64,000 nt of DNA from Bradyrhizobium sp. 186 (lineage in GTDB: Bacteria > Pseudomonadota > Alphaproteobacteria > Rhizobiales > Xanthobacteraceae): assembly GCF_023101685.1 (NCBI RefSeq), contig NZ_CP082164.1, positions 1,674,001-1,738,000 of the forward strand, written 5' to 3'. Below, one piece after another: positions 1 to 8,578 of this stretch. The stretch's first letter is position 1. Every line of letters begins with the position of its first letter. The translations under genes were made by a program, and so were the position numbers. The notes beneath the pieces were generated by a model. The model did no database searches. It had not been told where the DNA came from and saw nothing but the letters and a program-made list of their open reading frames with translations.

Positions 1-342
1 CTGAAAACAATTGTCTTCCGTGTCGGTTGCTCCTATCGGATAAGGCTTGAAAATCTGCTGAACAAGGTGGGAATACTTGTGGCGCAGCCTTTGGAATTTG
101 GTTCGATCGATGCCATCCTCGGCTGCGTGGCGGCGGGCGTTGGAATCACACTGCTGCCCAAGGGAGTGGTTGTTGCGGCATGGCGGGACGGCCAAGTCGC
201 AGTGCATGAATTGGAGTCCGAGTTTTCTGAAGTGCAGACCGTGTTCATTCGGCGCACAGACGCCTACGTCTCCAGTGCACTCTCTGCCTTTCTTCAGATT
301 GTACGGCCGGGCCCCGAGTTGCATGCGGCGGCCGCGGAGTAG
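1..342 (+). CDS. LysR-family regulator, C-terminal part (cut by window edge)
   Basis: The frame is open from base 1 to a stop at 340-342 and encodes about 113 residues. They match the end of a LysR effector-binding domain: an early GCSYR-type segment, followed by the typical AAGVGITLLPKG stretch. The DNA-binding half lies outside the window. It is followed by about 500 non-coding bases containing a LysR-type box and then the catabolic genes from 861, so it is the likely regulator of that group. The family is clear; the inducer cannot be read. Confidence 0.85.
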   Translation: MKTIVFRVGCSYRIRLENLLNKVGILVAQPLEFGSIDAILGCVAAGVGITLLPKGVVVAAWRDGQVAVHELESEFSEVQTVFIRRTDAYVSSALSAFLQIVRPGPELHAAAAE

Positions 343-860
343 TCCGGTCGTTGCGAGAGCGTCAAGTTCTGAAAATGGCAGTCGTCCAGGCGCTTTCCAT
401 TCTGGTCATTTCTGCCGGGGCCCGAGACGGCGGTCAGCCGTGCGTTGACGAAGCAGGGGCGATTGTCTCTTAAACTTCGAAGCCTGCCTAAGGCTCGGAA
501 ACCGCGCGTCGCATCTAGTCGGCAAGATGGCGTTTCATCGTGGCGGATGTGAGCGACGCGACCTCGGTCGTCGCCGATTGTCTGGGTACGCAGATCTGAT
601 GCGTTCGTGCCTGAGCAGCAACGATAATAGATCGCTCGATCGCTGGAATTGATGGCGTCGTCTCCTAGGCGGTACCACCCTGCGCAATTCCATCGCGTGA
701 TGCCGGCCCCCGTTATCCGACGAGCTCTGCACTTGGTCGAGTAATCTGCGGTGCAGATTGCCTTCTCGAATCTATTCGTTTGCTGATCGCAAATGAGAAA
801 GGCACGCTCTTTCCAAATTAAACCAGTTCAATCGTATGGGACGCGGCCAAGGACGTTTAC
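343..860. other. Intergenic region, no gene seen
   Basis: About 520 bases between the LysR gene and the MmgE/PrpD gene. Short reading frames here have no recognisable protein features. The only clear structure is the inverted repeat at 743-759. Confidence 0.6.
743..759. promoter_or_regulatory. Candidate LysR box
   Basis: AATCTGCGGTGCAGATT is a perfect inverted repeat, two 7-base arms around GGT, and contains the T-N11-A core expected of a LysR-type site. It lies about 100 bases before the MmgE/PrpD start and downstream of the LysR gene. Binding by that regulator is inferred from position. Confidence 0.5.
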
Positions 861-2285
861 ATGCTGATGAAGAATGCGACTTCCGTATCCACAGTAAGCG
901 AGATCGCCGGTTTTGCCGACCGGGCTGTTTCGGCATCTCTCAAGCCTGACGCGCGCAAGCTCTACAAGCGAAATATTCTGGATAGCCTAGGATGCGCGAT
1001 CTCCGCGCTTCCGGGAGCGCCGTTCGCGGCGCTGCGGGAACAGTTTGCGGAGTACCGGTCCGGCGGGTCGTGCACCCTGATCGGCGGCGGTAGGACCGCT
1101 CCGGACCAGGCCGCCCTGTATAACTCTGGGTTGGTGCGATATGTCGACCTCCTTGACAGCTACATGTCGCCGGGCGGGCTCTGTCATCCAAGCGACAATT
1201 TCGGCGCAATCCTGGCTGCTGCCGAGCACGCCAAGGCATCCGGCGAAGACTTCATGCTCGCCCTTGCGGTAGCCTACGAAATCCAATGCCGGTTTACCGC
1301 CGTTGTCCCTGTCATGGCGAAGGGGTTCAATCATGCAATTCAGCTCGCAATATCCGCTGCCGCTGGAGCAGGAAAGCTGTTTGGGCTGAACGCTGAGCAG
1401 ATCGCGCATGCGATCTCGATCGCGACTGTTGATAACATTTCCCTCACTTGCGTTCATGTCGAGCCGGTATCGCAGTGGAAGGGCTTTTCTCCCGGAATGA
1501 CCGGGATGCGCGCAGTCTATTCCGCATCGCTCGCTAAGCGTGGCTTCACCGGTCCATCTGGGCTGTTTGAGGGACCGAACGGCTTGCTGCGGATGTTTGA
1601 TCAAAAGATCGACGTTGATTGGTCGGACGACTCGCTCGAGATCATCAAGCTTACGATCATGAAGAAATTCTGTTCGCTCATTCACGGTCAGCCAGTTCTC
1701 GAGGCCGTGCTCAAGTTGAAGCGCGACAATAAGTTGGCGGCCGGCGATATCGAGACCGTCCGTTGCGACATCTTCCAGTCAGGTTTCGACATCGCGGGCG
1801 GCGGCGCATTTGGCTCAAAAGACAGACCGCAGACCAAGGAGCAAGCGGATTACAACTTGAAGTACCTGATTGCGGCGGCGCTTTTGGACGATGAGGTCGG
1901 GCCTGCGCAGCTCGAGCAGGCGCGTGTCCAGGCTGATGACGCACAAGCCCTGTTGAGCAAGGTAACGATAGCTCCCGACGATGCCTTCACCGCCAGATAC
2001 CCGCACGAGCTGAACACCAGGATAGCTATCAAGGCCAAAGACGGTCGTACCTTCGATCGCGAGCAGCTTGGGTACGAAGGTGGGCTCGGCAACCCAATGT
2101 CATGGGAACGCACGGTCGAGAAGTTCAACTGGCTGAGCGAGCCATTCGCGGATGAAGCACTACGTAACAGTATCATCAAGGCGGTCGAGAAGATCGACGA
2201 GCGACCGATCTCTGATTTGATGGATATCCTTGGGAAAGTGAACCCCGAGGCGGTCCACCCTGCGCTTCACCCCGGAATTCAATAG
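861..2285 (+). CDS. MmgE/PrpD family protein
   Basis: A 474-residue protein of the MmgE/PrpD family, which includes 2-methylcitrate dehydratase, cis-aconitate decarboxylase and iminodisuccinate epimerase. These act on small di- and tricarboxylates. Length is normal for the family, with the all-helical N-terminal domain (conserved segment near GLCHPSDN) followed by the C-terminal lid region. An AAGGA sequence sits a few bases before the ATG; a second ATG at 867 is also possible. It is the first gene of a run with two tautomerase subunits (28 bases to the next gene) and an enolase-superfamily enzyme. The exact reaction cannot be assigned. Confidence 0.85.
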   Translation: MLMKNATSVSTVSEIAGFADRAVSASLKPDARKLYKRNILDSLGCAISALPGAPFAALREQFAEYRSGGSCTLIGGGRTAPDQAALYNSGLVRYVDLLDSYMSPGGLCHPSDNFGAILAAAEHAKASGEDFMLALAVAYEIQCRFTAVVPVMAKGFNHAIQLAISAAAGAGKLFGLNAEQIAHAISIATVDNISLTCVHVEPVSQWKGFSPGMTGMRAVYSASLAKRGFTGPSGLFEGPNGLLRMFDQKIDVDWSDDSLEIIKLTIMKKFCSLIHGQPVLEAVLKLKRDNKLAAGDIETVRCDIFQSGFDIAGGGAFGSKDRPQTKEQADYNLKYLIAAALLDDEVGPAQLEQARVQADDAQALLSKVTIAPDDAFTARYPHELNTRIAIKAKDGRTFDREQLGYEGGLGNPMSWERTVEKFNWLSEPFADEALRNSIIKAVEKIDERPISDLMDILGKVNPEAVHPALHPGIQ

Positions 2286-2313
2286 TCATTCGTGTCAACC
2301 AAGGAGTATCCCG

Positions 2314-2544
2314 ATGTCAATGATTTCTTGCGACATGCGGTACGGCCGCTCGGATGAGCAAAAGCGAGCGCTTTCGGCCGGCCTGCTGCGTGTCGTCAGC
2401 GAAGCGACCGGTGAACCGGCCAACAACATCTTCTTTGTCATCAGAGAGGGACGAGGCATTAACTTCGTCGAGCATGGGCAACACCTGCCCGAATTTGTCG
2501 AAGGCAATGCCAACGACAAAGAGCTCATTGCTCGCCTGAAATAG
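2314..2544 (+). CDS. Tautomerase subunit like CaaD alpha, Pro-1 replaced by Ser
   Basis: A 76-residue 4-oxalocrotonate-tautomerase-superfamily protein. From memory it closely follows the alpha subunit of trans-3-chloroacrylic acid dehalogenase (CaaD) of Pseudomonas pavonaceae. Counting after removal of Met, the residues known to bind the carboxylate (Arg8, Arg11) and to activate water (Glu52) are all present. Residue 1, proline in nearly all superfamily members, is serine (codon TCA, one transition from CCA). In CaaD the catalytic proline is that of the beta subunit, so the heterohexamer could still work. The next gene, 15 bases on, is the beta-like partner. Family is certain; dehalogenase rather than hydratase activity is inference. 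Confidence 0.85.
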   Translation: MSMISCDMRYGRSDEQKRALSAGLLRVVSEATGEPANNIFFVIREGRGINFVEHGQHLPEFVEGNANDKELIARLK

Positions 2545-2559
2545 GAAAGGGAGGCAACT

Positions 2560-2745
2560 ATGCCCTACATTGAGTGTCATATCGCAGCGGGTCTCACCAA
2601 GACCCGTAAGACGCAGTTGATCCGTGACATCGTCAAGGTTACCCACGAATCGATCGGCTCGGATCCGAAGATCATCAACGTTCTCCTTTTTGAGCATCCC
2701 GCCGACAACATGAGCATTTCCGGAAGGATTCACGGCGAGGAATAG
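2560..2745 (+). CDS. Tautomerase subunit like CaaD beta
   Basis: A 61-residue tautomerase-superfamily subunit that keeps the amino-terminal proline after the initiator Met. It resembles the beta subunit of trans-3-chloroacrylic acid dehalogenase, including the segments SIGSDPKIINVLL and NMSISGRIHGE; CaaD beta is a few residues longer at the C terminus. In CaaD the beta Pro1 is the general acid and pairs with alpha Arg8, Arg11 and Glu52, all present in the preceding gene. A strong AAGGGAGG site precedes the ATG. Likely product of the complex with a 3-haloacrylate or propiolate is malonate semialdehyde. Confidence 0.85.
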   Translation: MPYIECHIAAGLTKTRKTQLIRDIVKVTHESIGSDPKIINVLLFEHPADNMSISGRIHGEE

Positions 2746-2897
2746 CTTAGCTGGCAGGAAGCGGTTTCGAGCGGCTTCGCCAGCACAGAAAAGCCCAGGC
2801 TAGGCGCAGCCGCCCGGGCAAGATAGGTGCGGGTTGCCGAGTGGTGAGGGCGCTTCGCTTGTCGATCCGATTTACCGAAACGTAGTGAAAGATCAAA

Positions 2898-4007
2898 ATG
2901 ACGAACGGCGTGAGTACCGCAGGACAACGAATTCGCTCGGTAACGACCCGCGGAGTGATGGTCCCGCTGAAATTTACGCTGGGAACGAGCGCGGCTGTTG
3001 TGAGGGCAGTGCCGCTGTTGCTTGTCGATTTGCTGAACGAAGATGGCGTAACGGGCAAGGCCTACACGTTTTGCTACCGGCCCTCGGGGGCGACTGCCAT
3101 ATCCTCACATCTGTACGAGGCGGTCGAACTCCTCAAGGGCAAGAACGCCACGCCCTTTGAGGCATCGCAGACCCTCGCGCGCCAGTTTGCACTACTCGGG
3201 GTGACCGGCGCCGTGCGGATGGCTCTTTCACTGCTCGATATGGCCATGTGGGACGCGACTGCGCAGATGCATCGTGCTCCGCTGTCCACTCTACTCGGGT
3301 CAGGGCCTAAATCGCTACGCGCGTACGACAGCCGTGGGCTTGGGCTGATGGAGCCGGATAGCCTTGCCCAAGAGGTGAGGGCGCTTCTGGAGAGCGGTTT
3401 AGGAGCAGTTAAGGTCCGGCTCGGATACCCCACGCTTTTTGAGGACCTGGCCGCGTTGCGGGCTGTCCGCAAGAGCGTTTCCGGCGCAGATATTGCGATC
3501 ATGGTGGACTACAATCAGGCCCTGACACCCGCGGAAGCAGTTCTTCGTGGACGAGAGCTGGAAAAAGAGGGGATCTACTGGCTCGAAGAGCCGATAGCTC
3601 ACGATGACTATGTGGCGAGCGCCGCACTGGCGCGTGAACTGAAGGTTCCGGTCCAGATCGGCGAAAACCTCAACGGCCCGGATGCCCTGTTACGTGCCGT
3701 CACGACTGGCGCGAGCGACTACGTCATGGTCGACGTCGCGCGGATAGGCGGTGTAACCGGCTGGCTGCATGCGGCTGGCATCGCTGCAGCCCAGGGTATC
3801 GAAATGTCGTCGCATCTGATGCCGGAAGTGAGCACGCATCTTCTTTGCGCCACGCCCACCGCCCATTGGCTTGAGTATGTTGATTGGGCAGATGCGATCG
3901 TCGAAGAACCATTGAAAATCCGCGACGGAATGGTTCTCACGCCGGAGAGTGCCGGCAGCGGGATCTCATGGGACGAGGCCAAGCTAAAGCGCCTTGCTGC
4001 AATCTGA
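2898..4007 (+). CDS. Mandelate racemase/muconate lactonizing enzyme family protein
   Basis: A 369-residue enolase-superfamily enzyme: N-terminal capping domain (about 1-130), then the TIM barrel. Visible barrel residues are the K-V-R pair (KVRLG), the metal ligands in MVDYNQ, LEEPI and IGEN, and the general-base His in SSHLMPE. This is the mandelate-racemase-subgroup arrangement, with Arg in place of the second Lys of the KxK motif. Such enzymes abstract the alpha proton of a carboxylate (racemisation or acid-sugar dehydration). It ends the upstream catabolic run; an IS630 copy lies 83 bases after its stop. Substrate unknown. Confidence 0.88.
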   Translation: MTNGVSTAGQRIRSVTTRGVMVPLKFTLGTSAAVVRAVPLLLVDLLNEDGVTGKAYTFCYRPSGATAISSHLYEAVELLKGKNATPFEASQTLARQFALLGVTGAVRMALSLLDMAMWDATAQMHRAPLSTLLGSGPKSLRAYDSRGLGLMEPDSLAQEVRALLESGLGAVKVRLGYPTLFEDLAALRAVRKSVSGADIAIMVDYNQALTPAEAVLRGRELEKEGIYWLEEPIAHDDYVASAALARELKVPVQIGENLNGPDALLRAVTTGASDYVMVDVARIGGVTGWLHAAGIAAAQGIEMSSHLMPEVSTHLLCATPTAHWLEYVDWADAIVEEPLKIRDGMVLTPESAGSGISWDEAKLKRLAAI

Positions 4008-4098
4008 GTCCGGACAAAGAAAACCCCTAACGCCATGGCTCTCGAAACGCGCGAGTTGTTGCGGAGCTGTATCCGGTCGGACGGATACTAGTGGTTCA

Positions 4099-4380
4099 TC
4101 ACAGTGATTTTAACGTTTTGATTCCGAGCCATTCGAGGATCGGCAAGCTTTCCGGCGGCACGAGGATTTCGATGCTTCTGGGGATGCCAGGTTGACGACG
4201 AATGAAACCGTTTCGCTCGAGGGTGACGATCATCTGGTGGACCGAAGGCGGGCTAACGCGGAAATGGCGCTGCATGTCGGTTTCGGCGGGCGGGCGTCCG
4301 AACATGTGCGCGTAGGTGTAGATAAAGGCCAGGTAGTGTCCCTGCTTCTCCGTGAAGTGCCTGCCTGATTTTTGACTCAT
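4099..4380 (-). CDS. IS630 accessory winged-helix protein (LexA-type DNA-binding fold)
   Basis: A 93-residue protein encoded inside the IS ends and divergent from the transposase. It resembles the N-terminal winged helix of LexA-like repressors: FTEKQGHYLAFIYTYAHMFG, then a recognition-helix region around SPPSVHQMIVTLERNGFIRR. An upstream TTG at 4407 could extend it by nine residues. Its C-terminal codons overlap the left inverted repeat region. A role in controlling transposase expression or end binding is inferred from position; both copies keep the frame open. Confidence 0.7.
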   Translation of the reverse strand: MSQKSGRHFTEKQGHYLAFIYTYAHMFGRPPAETDMQRHFRVSPPSVHQMIVTLERNGFIRRQPGIPRSIEILVPPESLPILEWLGIKTLKSL

Positions 4381-4418
4381 CGCTGGATTCGTCCCGGCCT
4401 CCGACAAGGAGGCGAAGC

Positions 4419-5549
4419 ATGAATGTACGTTATCGGGTCGAATTGAGCCAAATCGAGCGGGACGAACTGACGGCGATGCTGGGCGGCGGGAAGCATGCTG
4501 CCCGCAAGCTCAAGCGGGCGCAGATTTTGCTGGCGGCCGATGCCGGCAGTTGCGACGCGGAGATTGCCCGGTCTGTCCGGGTCAGCCTGTCCAGCATCGG
4601 CCGGACCAAGCGCCGCTTCGTGGAAGGCAATCTGGAGCGGGCCTTGAGCGAGGAACCGCGTCCGGGCGCAGGGCGCAAACTGACCGGCAAGGAGGAGGCC
4701 CTGCTGGTGGCGACGGCATGCGCCAAGCCGCCTGCCGGCCGCAAACGTTGGACGCTGACGCTGCTGGCCGACATGATGGTCAAGCTCACCGATCATGACA
4801 GCCTGTCGGGCGAGACCGTGCGTCGCCGGCTGGCCGAGAACGACCTCAAGCCGTGGCGCAGGGACATGTGGTGCATCCCCTATGTCGACGGCGAATACGT
4901 CGCCCGCATGGAGGACGTGCTCGACCTCTACGCCGAGGCGCCGGATCCCGTCCGGCCGCTGGTCTGCTTCGACGAGACCCCCGTCCAGCTCATCGGCGAG
5001 GTCCGTCAGCCGATTCCAGCCGAGCCGGGACAGCGCGAGCGCTACGATTACGAGTACCGCCGCAACGGCACCGTCAATCTCTTCGTCACCTTCGACCCGC
5101 ATCGTGGCTGGCGCAACGTCAAGGTCACCGAGCACCGCGCCGCCGTGGACTACGCCTACTGCATGCGCGAACTCGTCGACGTCCATTATCCCGACGCCGA
5201 CTGCATCCGCCTCGTGCAGGACAATCTGTCGATCCATACCGCCGGCGCGTTGTATCAAGCATTTGCGCCTGCCGAGGCCCGTCGCATCCTGCGCCGCCTC
5301 GAATTCCACTTCACCCCGAAACACGCCAGTTGGCTCAATATGGTCGAGTGCGAGATCAGCGTGCTCCAGCGCCAGTGCCTCGGCCGCCGCATCGACGACC
5401 CCAAAAGGCTCCGAAACGAGATCGCAGCATGGCAAAAGCGGCGGAATAAAACCCGAGCCCGCATCAAATGGATGTTCACAACCGATAAAGCCCGCGCCAA
5501 ACTCGCCCGCGCCTATTCAGCCACCGCCAAAGAGTCAAAATCACTGTGA
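4419..5549 (+). CDS. IS630-family transposase
   Basis: A 376-residue DDE transposase with an N-terminal helix-turn-helix region (about 1-150) and the catalytic domain with Asp in FDETPVQLI, Asp in VQDNLSIHT and Glu in NMVECEIS. An AAGGAGG site precedes the ATG. The frame is intact, so the element may still be active. It ends eight bases before the right IS end. Confidence 0.95.
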   Translation: MNVRYRVELSQIERDELTAMLGGGKHAARKLKRAQILLAADAGSCDAEIARSVRVSLSSIGRTKRRFVEGNLERALSEEPRPGAGRKLTGKEEALLVATACAKPPAGRKRWTLTLLADMMVKLTDHDSLSGETVRRRLAENDLKPWRRDMWCIPYVDGEYVARMEDVLDLYAEAPDPVRPLVCFDETPVQLIGEVRQPIPAEPGQRERYDYEYRRNGTVNLFVTFDPHRGWRNVKVTEHRAAVDYAYCMRELVDVHYPDADCIRLVQDNLSIHTAGALYQAFAPAEARRILRRLEFHFTPKHASWLNMVECEISVLQRQCLGRRIDDPKRLRNEIAAWQKRRNKTRARIKWMFTTDKARAKLARAYSATAKESKSL

Positions 5550-5745
5550 TGAACCACTAGATCGTCAGGAGCGCTCTGAGCAGCGAGGTTCGAGCGATCG
5601 TTTCGGCTGATATCGGCTCTCTGAAAGACTCGTCGGCTACAACAAAACGTGGTTTGGCCACCAAGAGATATAAGTGCCAGTTTGCCGCGCGTTCCGGTCC
5701 TACATTCGACGGCGGGAAATGCGATGATCAGATCGAGGAAACGTT

Positions 5746-6252
5746 ATGGATCGAAGGAATCTCTTGAAGACGGTTACGTTGGCGGGATCGGCACTTGCCT
5801 TGCCGGCACTTGTCGCGCCGGCCATGGCGGACAAGAAGAGCGCAGCCGCACCGTTGATTGAAAAGTTTGCAGCGACTTTGAGCGCGCACGACCTCGCGGC
5901 GTTCGCGGCGCTGTTCTCTGATAATTACGTCAACCACCAGCTCAGCGCGGCCGCACCGCCGCCGCCGCAGGGCAAGTCGCCGAAGCAGGGGACGGTGGCA
6001 GTTTTTACTGCGCGGCTGGCCGGAATACCGGACCTCAAGGTGGAGATCGAGTCGACGGTCGCGTCGGGCGATCGTGCTGCCGCAAGCTTCGTCTATAGCG
6101 GCACCCATAACGGCCCGCTTTCGGGAGTTGCGCCAACCGGTCGCGCGCTCCGATTCACCTCCTGCGATATCTTCAGGGTTCAAGGCGGCCTGATTGTCGA
6201 GCATTGGGGCATGGGCGATATCGCCGGAGTCCTGGCGCAGTTGAAGGCCTGA
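5746..6252 (+). CDS. Exported SnoaL-like/ester-cyclase family protein
   Basis: A 168-residue protein with an amino-terminal export signal (MDRRNLLK..., hydrophobic stretch, cleavage likely after APAMA). The adjacent Arg residues suggest the Tat route, though the motif is short of a full SRRxFLK. The mature part is a SnoaL/NTF2-like fold of about 130 residues (HDLAAFAALFSDNYVNH..., ending ...VEHWGMGDIAGV), as in polyketide cyclases and many ester-cyclase-like proteins of unknown activity. A GAGGAAA site precedes the start. It is followed by a terminator hairpin, so it probably forms its own unit. Substrate unknown. Confidence 0.75.
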   Translation: MDRRNLLKTVTLAGSALALPALVAPAMADKKSAAAPLIEKFAATLSAHDLAAFAALFSDNYVNHQLSAAAPPPPQGKSPKQGTVAVFTARLAGIPDLKVEIESTVASGDRAAASFVYSGTHNGPLSGVAPTGRALRFTSCDIFRVQGGLIVEHWGMGDIAGVLAQLKA

Positions 6253-6397
6253 CCGGCAACTGTTCAAGCCTTCACCTCAGTGTTTGCGAGAGTCGCATCT
6301 CCTCGGGTGACGCCCGGCTAAAACGGGCCATTTCAGCCGGCGGGATTGTGATTCTAAATCCAACACCGCTGGGGACTTCAAGGACCCAGATTTTCAG

Positions 6398-6441
6398 CGC
6401 CGTCGGGACACTCGATTTCGTGCTCGACGGCGTATTTTTTT
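6398..6441 (+). terminator. Rho-independent terminator
   Basis: Arms CGCCGTCG and CGACGGCG pair around a 19-base loop (which can form a further GACAC/GTG pairing) and are followed, after TA, by seven T residues. It ends transcription from the SnoaL-like gene. Confidence 0.65.
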
Positions 6442-6542
6442 GATGATCGGCAGACAGGTGCCCCGAGCGGCGTCATCCGGCCGCTGGCAAGCCAAAAATT
6501 GATCCCGAGTTCCTTTAGGTCCAACCGTTGGGCTTCGACAGG

Positions 6543-6932
6543 TTAGAGCTCACCCGTGAGAAACTGGGCACGTCCCAGCCCAAATGACCAATCCCCATCG
6601 GTGTTCGTTACGAACGTCACGACAACGTCGCTCGGCGAAATGCCGCATTGATCGGCAAGCCGTTCCACCAACGAACTGTAGAATGTTTGCTTCATCACGC
6701 GGCTGCGAGGGCGAGTCGTGACTTGAAGGACAAGCATGTTGGGTGTGCGCTTGATACCAAGGCCCGTGTCCTCGATGATCATTCTAGAAGGCGGGTGCTC
6801 CCTCACGATTTGATAGCGGTCGCGATGAGGTACGTTGAATGTGTCGACCAACACCTCATGGGTCACGTCTAGTATCTTTCTGAGCTGCCGTTCCGAACGT
6901 CCCTCAACAAGATCGAAGCACAAAAGGGGCAT
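6543..6932 (-). CDS. Malonate semialdehyde decarboxylase-like tautomerase
   Basis: A 129-residue tautomerase-superfamily protein. From memory it matches malonate semialdehyde decarboxylase (MSAD) of Pseudomonas pavonaceae 170, which is also 129 residues. After removal of Met, Pro1, Asp37, Arg73 and Arg75, the residues assigned to catalysis and substrate binding in MSAD, are all present, and the end DWSFGLGRAQFLTGEL fits the family. MSAD converts malonate semialdehyde, the product of CaaD, to acetaldehyde and CO2. It lies 146 bases downstream of the semialdehyde dehydrogenase gene on the same strand, probably in one transcript. Assignment is strong because the CaaD-like subunits are in the same window. 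Confidence 0.88.
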   Translation of the reverse strand: MPLLCFDLVEGRSERQLRKILDVTHEVLVDTFNVPHRDRYQIVREHPPSRMIIEDTGLGIKRTPNMLVLQVTTRPRSRVMKQTFYSSLVERLADQCGISPSDVVVTFVTNTDGDWSFGLGRAQFLTGEL

Positions 6933-7040
6933 TATCCATTCTCCGTGTCGCTATGGGTTGTCGCTTCGTCTTCGAGAGCGCGATCGCGGCTGTAGATCGA
7001 GTATTGAAACCGACGGGCCTTCGCCGCCGTTTTTCTGGTC

Positions 7041-7067
7041 GGCCCGCTGCTGGGCAAGCAGCGGGCC
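7041..7067. other. Stable hairpin between mmsA-like and MSAD-like genes
   Basis: A perfect 11-base stem (GGCCCGCTGCT / AGCAGCGGGCC) with a 5-base loop lies just after the dehydrogenase stop on the minus strand. No T run follows on that strand, so it may reduce rather than end read-through, or protect the upstream mRNA. Confidence 0.45.
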
Positions 7068-7078
7068 GGCCGTTGCGA

Positions 7079-8578
7079 TCATGACATGGTGGGCATCACG
7101 AACTCGGCGCCGGCGCGAATGCCGGTTGGCCAGCGGCTCGTGATCGTCTTCATCCGGGTATAGAAGCGGACGCCTTCCGGGCCATGCATGTGGTGGTCGC
7201 CGAAGATCGACGCCTTCCAGCCTCCGAAGGAATGGAATGCCATCGGTACCGGGATCGGCACGTTGATGCCGACCATGCCGATCTTGATCTTGTGCGCGAA
7301 CTCCCGAGCCGCGTCGCCGTCACGCGTGAAGATCGAGGTGCCGTTGCCGAACTCGTGCTCGTTGATCATGCGCGCGGCAGTGTCGTAGTCGGCCGCACGG
7401 GCGACGGACAGCACGGGGCCAAAGATCTCTTCCTTGTAGATCTTCATGTTCGGAGTGACATGATCGAACAACGACCCGCCGATGAAGTAGCCGTCTTCGT
7501 AGCCCTGCATGTTGAAGCCGCGCCCGTCGACGAGCAGCTTGGCACCCTCTGCGACGCCGGCGTCGATATAGCCCCTGACCTTGTCCAAGTGCTGCTTCGT
7601 GACCAGCGGCCCCATTTCCGCTTCAGGATCCGTGCCAGGTCCGATCTTGAGGCTGTGGATCTTCGGCTCCAGCGCCGAGATCAGCCGGTTCGCAGTTGTC
7701 TCGCCGACCGGCACTGCGACGGAGATCGCCATGCAACGCTCACCGGCCGAGCCGAAGGCGGCGCCCATCAGGGCATCGACCGCCTGGTCCATGTCCGCGT
7801 CCGGCATGATGATCATGTGGTTCTTGGCACCGCCCAGCGCCTGGCAGCGCTTTCCAGTGCTGGCGGAGGTCTCGTAGATGTACTTTGCGATCGGCGTGGA
7901 TCCCACGAAGCTGATCGCCGAGATGTCGGGATGATGCAGCAGCGCGTCGACGGTCTCCTTGTCGCCATGGACCACCCCGAATACGCCGTCGGGCAGACCC
8001 GCTTCCTTGAGCCATTCTGCCACGATCACGGACGCCGACGGATCGCGCTCGGAGGGCTTCAGGATGAAGGTGTTGCCGCAGGCAAGAGCCACGGGAAACA
8101 TCCACATCGGCACCATGGCGGGGAAATTGAACGGGGTAATGCCGGCGACCACGCCGAGAGGCTGGCGCATCGAGTAGCTATCGACGCGCGTTCCGACGTT
8201 CTCGGTGATCTCGCCCTTCAACAGCTGCGGGGCGGCCGTCGCGAACTCGACAACTTCCATACCACGCTGAATTTCGCCGACCGCGTCGGAGTGGACCTTT
8301 CCATGCTCGGCGACGATAACGTCCGCGAGCTGGCTCGTCCGTTCCTCGAGGATTCTGAGGAAACGGTTGAGGATCCTCGCTCGTCGCAAGGGCGTCGTCG
8401 CCGCCCACCCCGGCGCGGCCTTCACGGCTGCAGCGACGGCATCCGCCACATCCGCGGCGTTCGCGATCGGCACCGATGCCGCTTGCTCACCGGTCGCAGG
8501 GTTGAAGACGAACGATGACCGCTCGTTGCGGCCAGATACGCGCTGGCCATTGATATAATGCTGAACTTGCCGAACCAC
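7079..8578 (-). CDS. mmsA: CoA-acylating (methyl)malonate-semialdehyde dehydrogenase
   Basis: A 499-residue aldehyde dehydrogenase of the MmsA type. Start chosen at the GTG at 8578 because AAGGAGG sits six bases before it; an ATG 33 bases upstream has no such site. Motifs: [15 protein letters not shown] (family-specific N-terminal loop), cofactor region [13 protein letters not shown], catalytic Cys in [11 protein letters not shown], and [11 protein letters not shown]. MmsA oxidises methylmalonate or malonate semialdehyde to propionyl- or acetyl-CoA. With the MSAD-like gene downstream and CaaD-like genes nearby, malonate semialdehyde is the likely substrate here. Confidence 0.9.
   Translation of the reverse strand: MVRQVQHYINGQRVSGRNERSSFVFNPATGEQAASVPIANAADVADAVAAAVKAAPGWAATTPLRRARILNRFLRILEERTSQLADVIVAEHGKVHSDAVGEIQRGMEVVEFATAAPQLLKGEITENVGTRVDSYSMRQPLGVVAGITPFNFPAMVPMWMFPVALACGNTFILKPSERDPSASVIVAEWLKEAGLPDGVFGVVHGDKETVDALLHHPDISAISFVGSTPIAKYIYETSASTGKRCQALGGAKNHMIIMPDADMDQAVDALMGAAFGSAGERCMAISVAVPVGETTANRLISALEPKIHSLKIGPGTDPEAEMGPLVTKQHLDKVRGYIDAGVAEGAKLLVDGRGFNMQGYEDGYFIGGSLFDHVTPNMKIYKEEIFGPVLSVARAADYDTAARMINEHEFGNGTSIFTRDGDAAREFAHKIKIGMVGINVPIPVPMAFHSFGGWKASIFGDHHMHGPEGVRFYTRMKTITSRWPTGIRAGAEFVMPTMS

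Larger units (their letters stand above)
4091..5557. mobile_element. IS630-family insertion sequence, copy 1 (complete)
   Basis: A 1467-base element bounded by inverted repeats of at least 21 bases (4091-4111 and 5537-5557, outer end GTGGTTCATCACAGTG) and flanked by TA on both sides (4089-4090, 5558-5559), the target duplication expected for IS630. It carries an intact transposase and a divergent small HTH gene. Immediately left of the target is a hairpin (GTATCCG/CGGATAC, 4069-4088). A near-identical copy of the same length is at 24550-26016. The insertion separates CaaD-like and malonate-semialdehyde genes. Confidence 0.95.

Noticed and set aside
4377..5435. 352-codon frame on the minus strand inside IS630 (also 24836-25894)
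   Set aside because: Exactly antisense to the transposase, with composition typical of a shadow of a GC-rich gene; conserved only because the transposase is.
7184..8518. 444-codon frame antisense to mmsA
   Set aside because: His/Arg/Asp-rich shadow with no domain features; mmsA on the other strand is unmistakable.
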